Shown in pieces: positions 10,946 through 20,181 of a DNA stretch of 64,000 nucleotides. The notes beneath the pieces are model-generated. The model did not search any database. It saw nothing but the letters and a program-made list of their open reading frames with translations, and was not told the DNA's origin. Numbering within the stretch: the stretch's first letter is position 1; the number at the start of each line of letters is the position of its first letter. The position numbers and the translations under genes are program-made. Source of the DNA: Balamuthia mandrillaris (taxonomy: Eukaryota > Discosea > Longamoebia > Balamuthiidae); assembly GCA_031835245.1 (NCBI GenBank), contig JAVKOQ010000079.1, positions 62,501-126,500 on the forward strand, written 5' to 3'.

Positions 10946-12910
10946 TCAACTATCATCGTCATCCTCACTGTCATCCTCACACTCGGCTTCTTCGAGCAAG
11001 CGATCAGCGGCTGCGTCTTGAAGTGCCTCCTGTGCATCTTCTTCCGTGTCTTGCAGAGAGCCCCAGTCAAGCTTTTCTTCTTCTTCTTCTTCTTCTTCTT
11101 CCACCACCTCATCATCTTGTACTAATTTAGGGAGCTGAGGCACAAGCCCTTGCCAAACCTCGGAGGGCAAGGCATCTCTCATTCTTTTGATTCCTTGATG
11201 CCACTTGTCCCTCACGTCCTTGGCCAGAGCCGTCCGGCATAGCTCCACCAAAGATCTCATTGGCAAGCCTTCGTTGTTGGAATTCATCCTCTGCAACATC
11301 ACTTCGACATATCTCCTAACTCCACACCGGTCGTTTGCATGACGTCTCCTGGCAGAACTTTTAACCTTTGCAAACTTGTGACGCGTCTCTGTAACCCTTC
11401 TCCTCACAGCAGGGCTTTCCTGCTCCTCCAAAATGCAGCGAAGACATTTGCGAGCCTTGAGGAACTGCCCGTTGTCTCGAAAGTGGTTGGCCATCCACAA
11501 CAGAGCTGGAGGATAGCTTGCCTTGGCCGCTTGCTTGCATAGCTCTATTCCTTGTTGTCCACATACTCGCGTCTCCTCCTCTTCCTCCTCTTCCTCTTCC
11601 TTCATTCTGTCTGTGCGGAAGAGACGAATGGCGGCTTGGTATTGAGCCTTTGCAAAGCCTTGTTGAGCAGAAGCAAGGAACCACTCTAGGGCCTCCTCTT
11701 TTTTCCCTTGTGCTGCCAGGCGGAGCGCCCAAAAGTATTGGGCTTCTGCGTGGTTCTGTTTTACTGCTGCCAGGAACCATTTATCTGCTTCCTCTTGGTT
11801 GCTTGTCTTGAAGAAAGGTGAGCCAAGTGCCAATGCCACAGCCAGCCGGCACTGTGATGCAGCATCTCCTGCTCTCACAGCTTTCAAGTGCCAGAACAAG
11901 GCTTTTACCCCTGAGTCGTAAGCTCTCCTAATGTTGGAAGCTTGTTCGCCGAGCCACGCTTTGGCTTTGTGAAAATGTTGTCCGCAGAGGGAGAAGCAGT
12001 ACCACCTGGCGGCAGACATGAGGACTCGGTCATCTCTGGTTTGCAGCGCTGTCTCTTCCAAGTACCGTGCCAGCTTGTAGGCCGCAGGAATGTCCTTCAA
12101 GTAGCCGCAACATCCTTCTTCATCCATTCTGGCCAACCTCTTGAGGTTGTTCAGACTTTGCTCGGTGTTCTTCTCCACTCCTTGCCCCTTGAACAAGCAC
12201 TTGGCCAGCTCATAGTTTGCCTTTATGTGCTCTTTCTCCGCGGCAGCTCGAAACCAAGCCACCGCTTCCTCCCACCGCACCTCCACTCCATAACCTCGCT
12301 TGTAGCACATCCCCGCGTTGTACTGAGCCTTGGCATAGCCTTGCCTGGCAGCAGAGAGGTACCACCTGAATACCTCCTCGCGGTCCGTCTTGTCCACTCC
12401 TTCTCCGCGGGCCAAGCAGGCCGCCAGTTTGTGCTGCGCAAGAAGGTGGCCTCCCTCCGCCGCAGCTCTGAACCAGCGAACCGCCTCGTGTCCGTCTTGT
12501 GCCACACCCCAGCCTTTGTGATAGAACAGACCCACTTGGTACTGAGCTTTGTGGACTTGGTGGTGAGCTGCTTTGAGGAACCACGGCAAGGCTGCTTCTG
12601 TGCTGCGACCATTACGTCTTTCGAGGAGCTTGCCGTACTGGTACAGGGCCATGGGGTGTTCCTGTCGTGCAGCTGCGAGGTACCACTGCCGGGCTTTTTT
12701 GTCGTGTTTAACCACGTTCTCGAGGCCCTTGGCATAGCAACGGGCCAAGTGGTACTGGGCCTCGGCCTCTCCTTTCTGGGCTCGCGCCAACAGCTGTGTC
12801 TCCTCGGTGGCTCGCGTTCGCAGAGAGGCCGCTCTTCTCTTTGCGCCCGTACGCCTGGTGTCTGGCGTTCCGCGAGTCTGTTGGTTTGGCTCCGTCTTGG
12901 GGGCTTGCAT
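10946..12910 (-). CDS. Sel1-repeat (SLR/TPR-like) protein, copy A
   Basis: Single exon, 654 residues. A basic Thr/Arg-rich N-terminus of about 40 residues is followed by roughly ten Sel1-type helical repeats with the A-x-x-x-L-A ... G-x-G-V ... A-x-x-W-F/Y-x-x-A-A pattern (for example KAQYQVGLFYHKGWGV and EAVRWFRAAAEGG). The C-terminus is highly acidic with a poly-Glu tract and Asp/Ser tail. Sel1 repeats form a solenoid used for protein-protein interaction; no enzymatic domain, signal peptide or TM segment is visible. A close paralogue lies upstream at 13180-14958 and a decayed fragment downstream. Relative to the paralogue, this copy has an extra Arg-rich insertion of about 20 residues near residue 510. 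The partner and pathway cannot be told from sequence. Confidence 0.85.
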   Translation of the reverse strand: MQAPKTEPNQQTRGTPDTRRTGAKRRAASLRTRATEETQLLARAQKGEAEAQYHLARCYAKGLENVVKHDKKARQWYLAAARQEHPMALYQYGKLLERRNGRSTEAALPWFLKAAHHQVHKAQYQVGLFYHKGWGVAQDGHEAVRWFRAAAEGGHLLAQHKLAACLARGEGVDKTDREEVFRWYLSAARQGYAKAQYNAGMCYKRGYGVEVRWEEAVAWFRAAAEKEHIKANYELAKCLFKGQGVEKNTEQSLNNLKRLARMDEEGCCGYLKDIPAAYKLARYLEETALQTRDDRVLMSAARWYCFSLCGQHFHKAKAWLGEQASNIRRAYDSGVKALFWHLKAVRAGDAASQCRLAVALALGSPFFKTSNQEEADKWFLAAVKQNHAEAQYFWALRLAAQGKKEEALEWFLASAQQGFAKAQYQAAIRLFRTDRMKEEEEEEEEETRVCGQQGIELCKQAAKASYPPALLWMANHFRDNGQFLKARKCLRCILEEQESPAVRRRVTETRHKFAKVKSSARRRHANDRCGVRRYVEVMLQRMNSNNEGLPMRSLVELCRTALAKDVRDKWHQGIKRMRDALPSEVWQGLVPQLPKLVQDDEVVEEEEEEEEEKLDWGSLQDTEEDAQEALQDAAADRLLEEAECEDDSEDDDDS

Positions 12911-12993
12911 TACGCTTGCTGGCCGGTGGGTCTTCTTCTTTCGTCACTTTTTTTTTTGCACCCAAGGTGAAGTGGTTATGTTAGTGGCAGTTG

Positions 12994-13021
12994 TTCACGT
13001 TCACCCATGGGTGAACGTGAA
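12994..13021. promoter_or_regulatory. Perfect 28-bp palindrome upstream of Sel1 copy A
   Basis: The half-site TTCACGTTCACCCA is followed at once by its exact reverse complement, with no spacer. It lies 84 bp upstream of the start codon at 12910 and about 160 bp beyond the stop of the upstream Sel1 gene. The position suits a binding site for a dimeric regulator, but a structural role is also possible. No second copy was seen in the window. Confidence 0.6.
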
Positions 13022-13179
13022 GTGCTTGGGAATGGACTAACTATCACGAGACTTCAGTTAAAGCAAGCCGTCTCTTGAGCATTAATGTTCAAAGCCTTTT
13101 TTTATTGTCTTTGTCGTTGAGGTCGTTATGCTTGATGTTCCAACAACATTCATTAGCTGCACTTGTTGTGAAGCAAGAG

Positions 13180-14958
13180 TTAGTCTGTATCCGAGGAATA
13201 GGTGTCGGACTCTTCTTCAAACTCCTTCTCTTCATCTGTGCTCATGTCTTCCCCAACGTCTTGTTCCTCTTCATAAATATGTTGCATAGTGCCCTTTTCT
13301 TTCACTTCGTACTCCTCTTCCTCATGCTCTGTTGCTTCATACTCCTCCTCACTCTCCATTTCTTGCCCCTGTTTCAGCACCAGTTGAGGAAGCCAAGGCA
13401 ACGTTTCTTGCCAAAGCTCTGTTGGCACTTGCTTCATCTTCTCAAGATTGCTTTGCCACACGTCCACGACCTTGCGGCTCAAGTCCTTCGCCAGAGCAAG
13501 CTTACACATTGTCACCAAAGACCGTACCAGCAAACCTTCTTTGTTGTGGTTCATCATCCGCAACATCACTCTAGCATGTTGTCTCACGTCAGGATATTCA
13601 GCCGTGCCTGTTGTGGCTATTATTCGGTGGAGGTACTTGCGAGCCGTTGTGAACTGGCCTTCGGCTCTCCAGTATTTGGCCAGCCACAGCATGGCGGGAG
13701 CATAATCATCCTCTTTGGCCACTTGCTTGCATAGCTCCACTGCTTTGCGTTTTTCCTCTAGTTTATCAGTTGCTTCAAAGCGACGAATGGCAACTTGGTA
13801 TTGAGACTCTGCAAAGCCTTGTCGAGCAGAAGCAAGGAACCACTCCAGGGCCTCCTCTTTCTTCCCTTGTGCTGCCAGCCGCCGGGCCACAAAGTACTGA
13901 GCTGCCGCATGGTTCAGTTTCGCTGCCACCAGGAACCACTTGCCCGCCTCTTCTTTGTTGTTCGCATGCAAGACATTTCCTCGAGACAAGGCCAACGCAA
14001 AGTTGAACTGTGCTCTAGCCCTCTCTCTTTCTTCTTCTCTTCCACTTGTGGCTTTAAGATACCAGTAAATGGAAACTTTCTCGTCATCATTGATACGATT
14101 TAAATAAAAGAAGTTACGAGCCTTTAAGGTATATCCGCCCAGTCGTTGTTTTGCTTTGGGATGGTGTTTTCGCAAAGCTTTGCAGTACATCTTGGCTGCA
14201 GTCCTGAGGAGTCTCTTGTCATCCTCCGTCGAGTGCAGTGCAAGCTCTTCTAGACGGCGACCAAGCTTGTAGCAGTCGGGAAAGTCGTCTCTTTTGGCCA
14301 ACTTCAGCAGGTACTGTGTGGCTTGACCAATATTGGCGTCCACACCTTGGCCCTTGAACAAGCACTTGGCCAACTTGTACTTGGCCATGCGGTTTCCATC
14401 TTTCTCCACAGCAGCACTATACCAAGCCACTGCTTCCTCGGGCTGGACCCCCACACCTCTACCACGGGCATAGCACATGGCCACGTCGAACATGGCATCG
14501 CTGCGGCCTTGCTTGGCGGCAGCCAGGAACCACTTAAAGGCATTCTCGGGAGAGCCCTCACGGTCTAAGAGGACGGCCAGGTGGTACTGAGCCAGAGCGT
14601 AGCCCCTCTCAGCTGCAGCTCTGTACCACTGAATAGCTTCCTGAACGTTTTGCTCTGCGGCGAGGAAGCGGGCCAGGAGGCACTGCGCATCAGCCTCTCC
14701 CTTCTGAGCAGCCTCCAAAAGGCGTACCGCGTCCAAAAGATCCGCCTCCTCCTCTGCAGCTGCTTGTTCTTCTTGAATTCGACGCCGTTTGGTTTGAACC
14801 TTAGGTTGATGCTGATGTTCTCCTCCTCCTTTTTCCTCTTCTTCTCCTGCTTCTTGTTCTTCTCCTTCTCCTTCTCCGTCTCCTTGCCCACCCCCTTCAC
14901 TCTCTTCCCTTGCTTCGTTTTCGCCAACCTTGGTCGCCGTGCTTCTCGTGTGTTGCAT
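13180..14958 (-). CDS. Sel1-repeat (SLR/TPR-like) protein, copy B
   Basis: Single exon, 592 residues, same architecture as copy A. The charged N-terminus (Glu/Gly-rich, then Lys/Arg-rich) leads into Sel1 repeats (EAIQWYRAAAERGYALAQYHLA, split over several units), a middle linker, and a second repeat block. The acidic C-terminus has several Glu runs. Blocks such as AQYF-ALRLAAQGKKEEALEWFLASA are nearly identical to copy A, so the pair arose by tandem duplication in direct orientation. The start at 14958 follows an A/T-rich spacer shared divergently with RMI1, whose ATG is only 115 bp away. No signal peptide or TM segment is seen. The role is presumably as a scaffold; function unknown. Confidence 0.85.
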   Translation of the reverse strand: MQHTRSTATKVGENEAREESEGGGQGDGEGEGEEQEAGEEEEKGGGEHQHQPKVQTKRRRIQEEQAAAEEEADLLDAVRLLEAAQKGEADAQCLLARFLAAEQNVQEAIQWYRAAAERGYALAQYHLAVLLDREGSPENAFKWFLAAAKQGRSDAMFDVAMCYARGRGVGVQPEEAVAWYSAAVEKDGNRMAKYKLAKCLFKGQGVDANIGQATQYLLKLAKRDDFPDCYKLGRRLEELALHSTEDDKRLLRTAAKMYCKALRKHHPKAKQRLGGYTLKARNFFYLNRINDDEKVSIYWYLKATSGREEERERARAQFNFALALSRGNVLHANNKEEAGKWFLVAAKLNHAAAQYFVARRLAAQGKKEEALEWFLASARQGFAESQYQVAIRRFEATDKLEEKRKAVELCKQVAKEDDYAPAMLWLAKYWRAEGQFTTARKYLHRIIATTGTAEYPDVRQHARVMLRMMNHNKEGLLVRSLVTMCKLALAKDLSRKVVDVWQSNLEKMKQVPTELWQETLPWLPQLVLKQGQEMESEEEYEATEHEEEEYEVKEKGTMQHIYEEEQDVGEDMSTDEEKEFEEESDTYSSDTD

Positions 14959-15030
14959 TGTTCTTCTAATTTTTTTTTGACTACTTTGTTCCTGGAAAAA
15001 TTTTACTTAAAAAAAAGGACAATTTATCAG

Positions 15031-15040
15031 GACGACATGG
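15031..15040 (+). promoter_or_regulatory. GACGACATGG element between the divergent Sel1-B and RMI1 genes
   Basis: The 10-mer GACGACATGG sits 33 bp before the RMI1 start and 72 bp from the divergent Sel1 gene start. The same 10-mer recurs in two other spacers (20049 and 36058), and related TGTCGACAT words occur near further gene starts. A promoter role is inferred from this recurrence. Confidence 0.45.
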
Positions 15041-15073
15041 TCCTCAAAATTTTCCAGGAAAAAATCAAATAAA

Positions 15074-17924
15074 ATGCAAGGAAGAAAGATGAGTTTGGTG
15101 GAGGATGTGGAGACGTACTTGCGGCAAACCTTTCAGATCCACGTAAGGACCGAGTGGGTCCGCATGTGTCTTCAGTTCCTTCGACAACAACAGCAACACT
15201 CGCACAAAACTCCAAACTTTCCTCCCGTCATCGCCTCCGCTGTGGACAGCAGCTTCGACTACCTCAACGAGCAGGGGGATGGAGTTGCGGCCAAGGCGCG
15301 GCGGGAGCTGCCCACTCTCTGCGAGGCCGTGGTGCAGCAGTTCCTCTTTGCTGACATCTGCGAGGTCGGGGTGGCCTCCCTTCCTCCCAACATACACGAA
15401 TACCACCAAAGAACGATCGAGGTAAGCGAGTGAGAGCCTCTCTCTGATGGGCGATCGATTCACTTTCACTACGTTTTTTTTTCTCTTCTAATCAGATTTT
15501 TTGACTAACTTCAACAAAGGGAACTTTTGTTCTACAAGTGGATGAAATAGTGGATCTGCAGTCTTCGATCGAAAACGTGGGGAAGGAGGAGGACGACGAG
15601 GAGGAGGGGGAGGGGGAAGGGCAAGACGACGCGGCTGCTGATGAAGACGGGGGTCGAAAGAACGCAAAAAACAACAGTCACGGTGACAAAAAGAAGAGCC
15701 AGCGCCACAAAAAACAGAAGCCCAACTGGGCGGCTGGAGCAGGCAAGGGAAGAACGCTCAAGCTGAGCATGACGGACGGCGTGCAGCGGGTGTTTGGCTT
15801 TGAGCTGCGGCCCGTTCATACCCTCTCTTTGGAGAACAGCTTGCCGGGCACAAAGATAAGGATAAGGAACGTCTTAGTGCGACGCGGGCTGCTCTTGTTG
15901 GTGCCTGAGTGCGTGCAGGTTTTGGGCGGCGGGGTCGTCGCTTTGATCCAGGCTGCACAACTGGAAAGGAAAAAGAAACAAAAGAGAGGGTATGGTTTTG
16001 TTGGTTTCTTTCCTTTTACCCGTTCTTGCTCACTCTTGCGCTCTTTTCATCTTTTCCTCTTTCTTTTCTTCTCATGCACAGAATGGGGCTAATGGATGAG
16101 GAAGAAGAAAAGGAAGCAGTAGGATTACCAAACGGCCAGGCAACGCTTAGTGGAGTTACACAACGGCATCCTGTTCAGACTCAACAGCAGCAACAATCCC
16201 AACAACAACATCAACCGCCACGACACAGCACGAACGGACCCGTGTTGCGTAATATTTACGACCAAACGAAAGAAAAGGCACTCATTCTTGGCAAAGTGAA
16301 GGAAGAAAAGAAGCAAGAAAAGGATTCGTCTTCATCTGGCTCTTACAGCAGACTCTCTTACTCCTCACAAGTAGAATCGTTCAGTTCTTTTAGTTCGGTT
16401 CCTTCTTACGCTTCATCCTCTTCATCTTCTTCTTCTTCTTCTTCGTCTTCTTTCAACATCAAAGTGGAACATGATAAACCAGATGTTCAGCAACAAGCAG
16501 CATTGACGATGCCTGTTACTGAAGACGACGAGTTTGCGTACATGGAAGATATAGACTATGAGACCATGTATGCATACGAACGAGAACACGAAGAACAACT
16601 ACGAAAACAACAACAAGCGGAAGAAGAGGCAGCAGTTCTTGAAGAAGATGAAGAAATTACAGATATGCAAGAATCATGTAAAGGAGAATTGGTGGACATC
16701 GAGAGTTGCGCAGAAGGGCTATCATCGTACAAAGAAAAAGAAAAGGAAGATGAAACAGTGGCGGAGAGCAAGGATGAAGAAGAAATGGAAGAAGAGACGC
16801 CGGTGGTTGGGATCAAAAAAGAAAAGAAAAATGATGAGGAAGAACTTCGGATGCAGAAGCGGTCAAAGTTATCATTGCGCTCTTCTACGGAAAAAGAAGC
16901 CCAAAAGAGCACTTCTCCACTTTCGCTAAAGCGGCTAAATAGCGACGGAGCTCTACTTTCGATGAGCAGTGTTAAGCAAGAAGAAGAAGTCACAACGATG
17001 AAGCCTACAAAACGACGGCCTGTGTTGTCGCTGCTCTCTATGCTGCATCCTCCTGCCCTACCTACAAAACAAATTGCTTCTACCATTTCTTCTTCTCCAT
17101 CTCTTTCCCATGCTTCTTCTGTTTCTTCTTCTTCTTCTTCTTCTTCTTCTTCTTCTTCTTCCTCGTTATCTCTATCATCTACACTAAAACCTCCCTCTAA
17201 GTCCCCTCGACGGGAAGAACTGGACTTAGGCCAAGTCTACTCCATCGGCTCTCTCTTTTCCTTATCCGACGAAGAAGAAGAGCAACAACAAAAACAAGAA
17301 GTAGAAAATGAAGCAACAACTACCAAAAAACCATTAGAAAATCCGATGCTTCCCTTCACCTACCTCGCTGAGGAATTGGCCACCATGAGCCACAACTCCT
17401 TCACCTCTCCTCAACAAGAACAAACAGAGGTAAAGACGGAGAAGACAAGCTATTATGAAATCAACATCAAAGCAGCAATAGTGGCAGTGGTACCCAAGTC
17501 CTTCAGATTCCAAACTGGGAGCTACGGAGTGGACGTTCTCTTGGACGATGGCTCCTGTGCTAATACCATTGCGTGCTCCCTCTCCGATGCTTGCGTGGCT
17601 GAGTTGCTAGGAAAAGAGTGTGCTAGGTTTCAGGCCGACCTAAAGAATCGGGAGGGAATAGCGGACAACAAGCGGTGCATGAAGGAGATGGAAAGCAAGT
17701 TGGTCCACATGGAAGCTATTATGAGGGTGCGATTCACGGAGAAGTCGTATCTACGTGCGTTGAGGCAATCTACTTCCTCTCGTGGTAGAGGAGCACAAGA
17801 AGAAGAGGAGGAGAAAGAAGGACAAGAGGGTGAAGACAAGTATCCGGTAGTGTTGACGATGAGACAACCGACAGTAGAGGATGTGAAGAACATGTTGGCG
17901 CGAGTGGATGCAACTTGCTTTTAA
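15074..17924 (+). CDS. RMI1: RecQ-mediated genome instability protein 1 homologue
   Basis: Three exons: 15074-15420, 15520-15989, 16082-17924. Phases agree at both junctions. Exon 1 encodes the helical N-terminus (VETYLRQTFQIHVRTEWVRMC), and exon 2 the first OB fold with the family signature MTDGVQRVFGFELRP ... LPGTKIRIRNVLVRRGLLLL ... VLGGGV. An acidic insertion (poly-Glu/Asp) interrupts the fold. The long third exon is low complexity (Ser, Gln, Glu runs) and ends with a second OB-like domain (FRFQTGSYGVDVLLDDGS ... ACSLSDACVAELLG). RMI1 binds topoisomerase III and the BLM/Sgs1 helicase to dissolve double Holliday junctions in the nucleus. A second in-frame ATG at 15089 is also possible. Confidence 0.9.
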
Positions 17925-18044
17925 ACTAAGCAACACAAAAAAAAAAAAAAACAACAAAAATGAAGAATAGAGCAAGAGAGAGAAAGCAGCAGAAAGAATG
18001 AGGAAACGAGCAACGTTAAGAAAACAGGTTTTTTTTTTTAATGT

Positions 18045-19859
18045 TCAGGGCAAATTGGTGGAGAGCCAAATGAGAGCCTCGGCAATGCCACTCATGTCTT
18101 CAACGCAAACGGAGCGGATGCACCATCTTCTCTCCTCTGGAGGGATCCTCGTCAGACCCAATGTCTCCGCCAGTTCTGCCGCTCTCAACAGACCTTTCTT
18201 GCTGCGGGTTCCTCTTCCTTCTTCTCTTTCTCTTCCCTCTTCCGCTTCTTCCATCCACTTCTTCTTCGAAGTGCACAACAAGACCAACAATGGAGCTGAA
18301 GACTTGGTCATCCCTTTCAATTCTCCTCCTTCCTCCTTCTCTCCTCCTTCTTCTTCCCGTTTCTTCTCTGCCTCCTTTGCTTCTTCCTCTTCATTTGACA
18401 ACGCCACCAAAGTACGAAGTGTGGAGCGAGCCGACTCCACAACAGCCGGATCGCTGTTGTTGTCCACCACGAAGATCAAACCATCCGCAGAAGCAAAGAA
18501 CTGGCGCCACAACGGCCTGACCTTGTCAAAGCTAAACACTCCCCTGTCCTCGTACTTGTGCATGGCAGCCAGGTTGAGCTCCTTGCCGCTGACCTCGAAG
18601 CCAACGCCGCTACCGATGCCCTCCACCCCGGAACACAGGCGCGTCATGAGGAAAGGGGATTCCGGCTGCCACATCATTGCGTATAACAACTTCTTGGCGC
18701 TGTGCTCTAACCCTTCTCCAAACATTGGAATCTATGAGCAGCCACAAGCAAACAGTTAACGACAAGAAGAAAGAAGGAAAGATGGAAGACGAAAGGAAGG
18801 ATGGAAGAAGGAAAAATACCTTATATACTCGTTTTTTGAAAGGATTCCAAGAAGAGGAAGAAGAACGAACGAATCGGGAGGATGTAGAAACGGAGGCAAG
18901 CATGGAGATAGCATCAGAGGAGGAGGAAGAAGACGAAGAGGAGAACATGGACTGCAGACGTGGTGAGCCTGTCTTCTCATTCTTGGGCGCCGGAAGATTG
19001 TTTTCGAGGTACTGTTGCACATAATATCTCTTCCAACTCTCAACAACAGCTACTTTCTTCTTTTTCAGTGCCGCTGCCTTTCTTTCTTCCTGTCGTTCTT
19101 GTTGTGCTTCTTTCTCTTTTCCTCGTTCTTCTTCGCCCTCCTCATCCTGTTGCAGCTTCTCCAACCGTGGGATGACCGTTCTCTCGAACCATTGCCCAAG
19201 GCTTGACTTTCGCAGCAAGCTACTCGGCCAGTGCTGTGGATGCTCCATGGTGGATGCGGCCTTCAACTCAACAACGGTGTTGCTGTTGGTGATGACCTTC
19301 CAGTGGGTGCGTTGTGCCGTTTGAGCCAAGTTCTTCCATAGGGAGGCATCCAGATGGAGGTCATAGAGATGGGTGCAGCAACACGCCAGGTTGACCAGGT
19401 CTGCCGGGTGAGCGAGCAGGCTGCAGATGCGGAGGAGGATCTCGGAGGGGAGCATTCGCAGCAGCAGGGACTCGTTCTCGTTGAGCACGCGGTTGATCTT
19501 GGCGGTTTGTTCCCAGCGCTGGAGGGCGACTTGGTGTTCGCGTTGGAGCTCCTCGTTCTCCTCTGCTTCATCCCAGCCGAGACCTATCCATTCGTTGTGG
19601 GTTTCGTTTTGTGTTTTCTTCTTTTGTGTTGTGGTGGAGGAAGAAGAAGACGAAGAAGAAGAAGAGGATGTTGTGGTTGTGGATTCTTCAAGGGGAGCTA
19701 AGGAAGCAAGAAACGAGTCAACGCGGTGTCTGTAACAAAAGGAAGTCAAGGGTTAGTGGAAAGAGCCATTAAAAAAAAACAAAACTGGATTGAGGACGTT
19801 ACTTACGATAGTTGTTGCTGAGCAGATGAAAACCACCCGCTAATTTGTGTTGAGTTCAT
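18045..19859 (-). CDS. F-box protein with a C-terminal degenerate Arf-family GTPase domain
   Basis: Three exons: 19859-19807, 19729-18820, 18731-18045, phases consistent. After a Ser/Thr-rich N-terminus comes an F-box (MLPSEILLRICSLLAHPADL ... ACCCTHLYDL ... LWKNLA), a charged coiled segment with poly-Lys, and an Arf-like domain. Family landmarks remain (VRPLWRQFF, GLIFVVDNN, AAELAETLGL, MSGIAEALIWLSTNL). The nucleotide-binding motifs are altered: the P-loop GLDNAGKT position reads GLEHSAKK, the WDVGGQ region is missing, and NKxD reads CTSKK. The domain is therefore predicted not to bind GTP normally. F-box proteins recruit targets to SCF ubiquitin ligases; the pseudo-GTPase may be the substrate-binding part. 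That role is inference. Confidence 0.8.
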
Positions 19860-20181
19860 TGTACAAACATAAACGTCGTATTACCTTTACCTTTCTTTGT
19901 TTCGAATAAGAAATGACTCGAATCTTTTTTTTTTTGTTTCGAGAGCTCCTTCCTTGTTTTTGCCTACGTCGTCGCTTCATTTTTTTTTTTTTCGCTTCAC
20001 ATAGTGGTAGTTGCCCCACCCTTTTGTCAACGTCGTCATATTTTTCGTGACGACATGGTTTTCCCTTACGTCATACATCTCTTTTTTAAAGGGAAACTCT
20101 GTTTGATTTTCCATAGGTACGATTGGAAATGTGATCGATCATTTAATGTCGACATGATATAATAATTGTCGACACGGGAGT
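19860..20181. other. AT-rich spacer with several GTCGAC / GACGACATGG words
   Basis: This spacer is upstream of the F-box/Arf gene and downstream of the exonuclease gene. It contains T-tracts, GACGACATGG at 20049-20058, TGTCGACATG at 20147-20156 and TGTCGACACG at 20167-20176. No coding or tRNA-like segment was recognised. Confidence 0.5.

Noticed and set aside
11942-12970. 342-codon plus-strand open frame across Sel1 copy A
   Set aside because: The Sel1 frame on the minus strand has clear repeats; this frame is its shadow.
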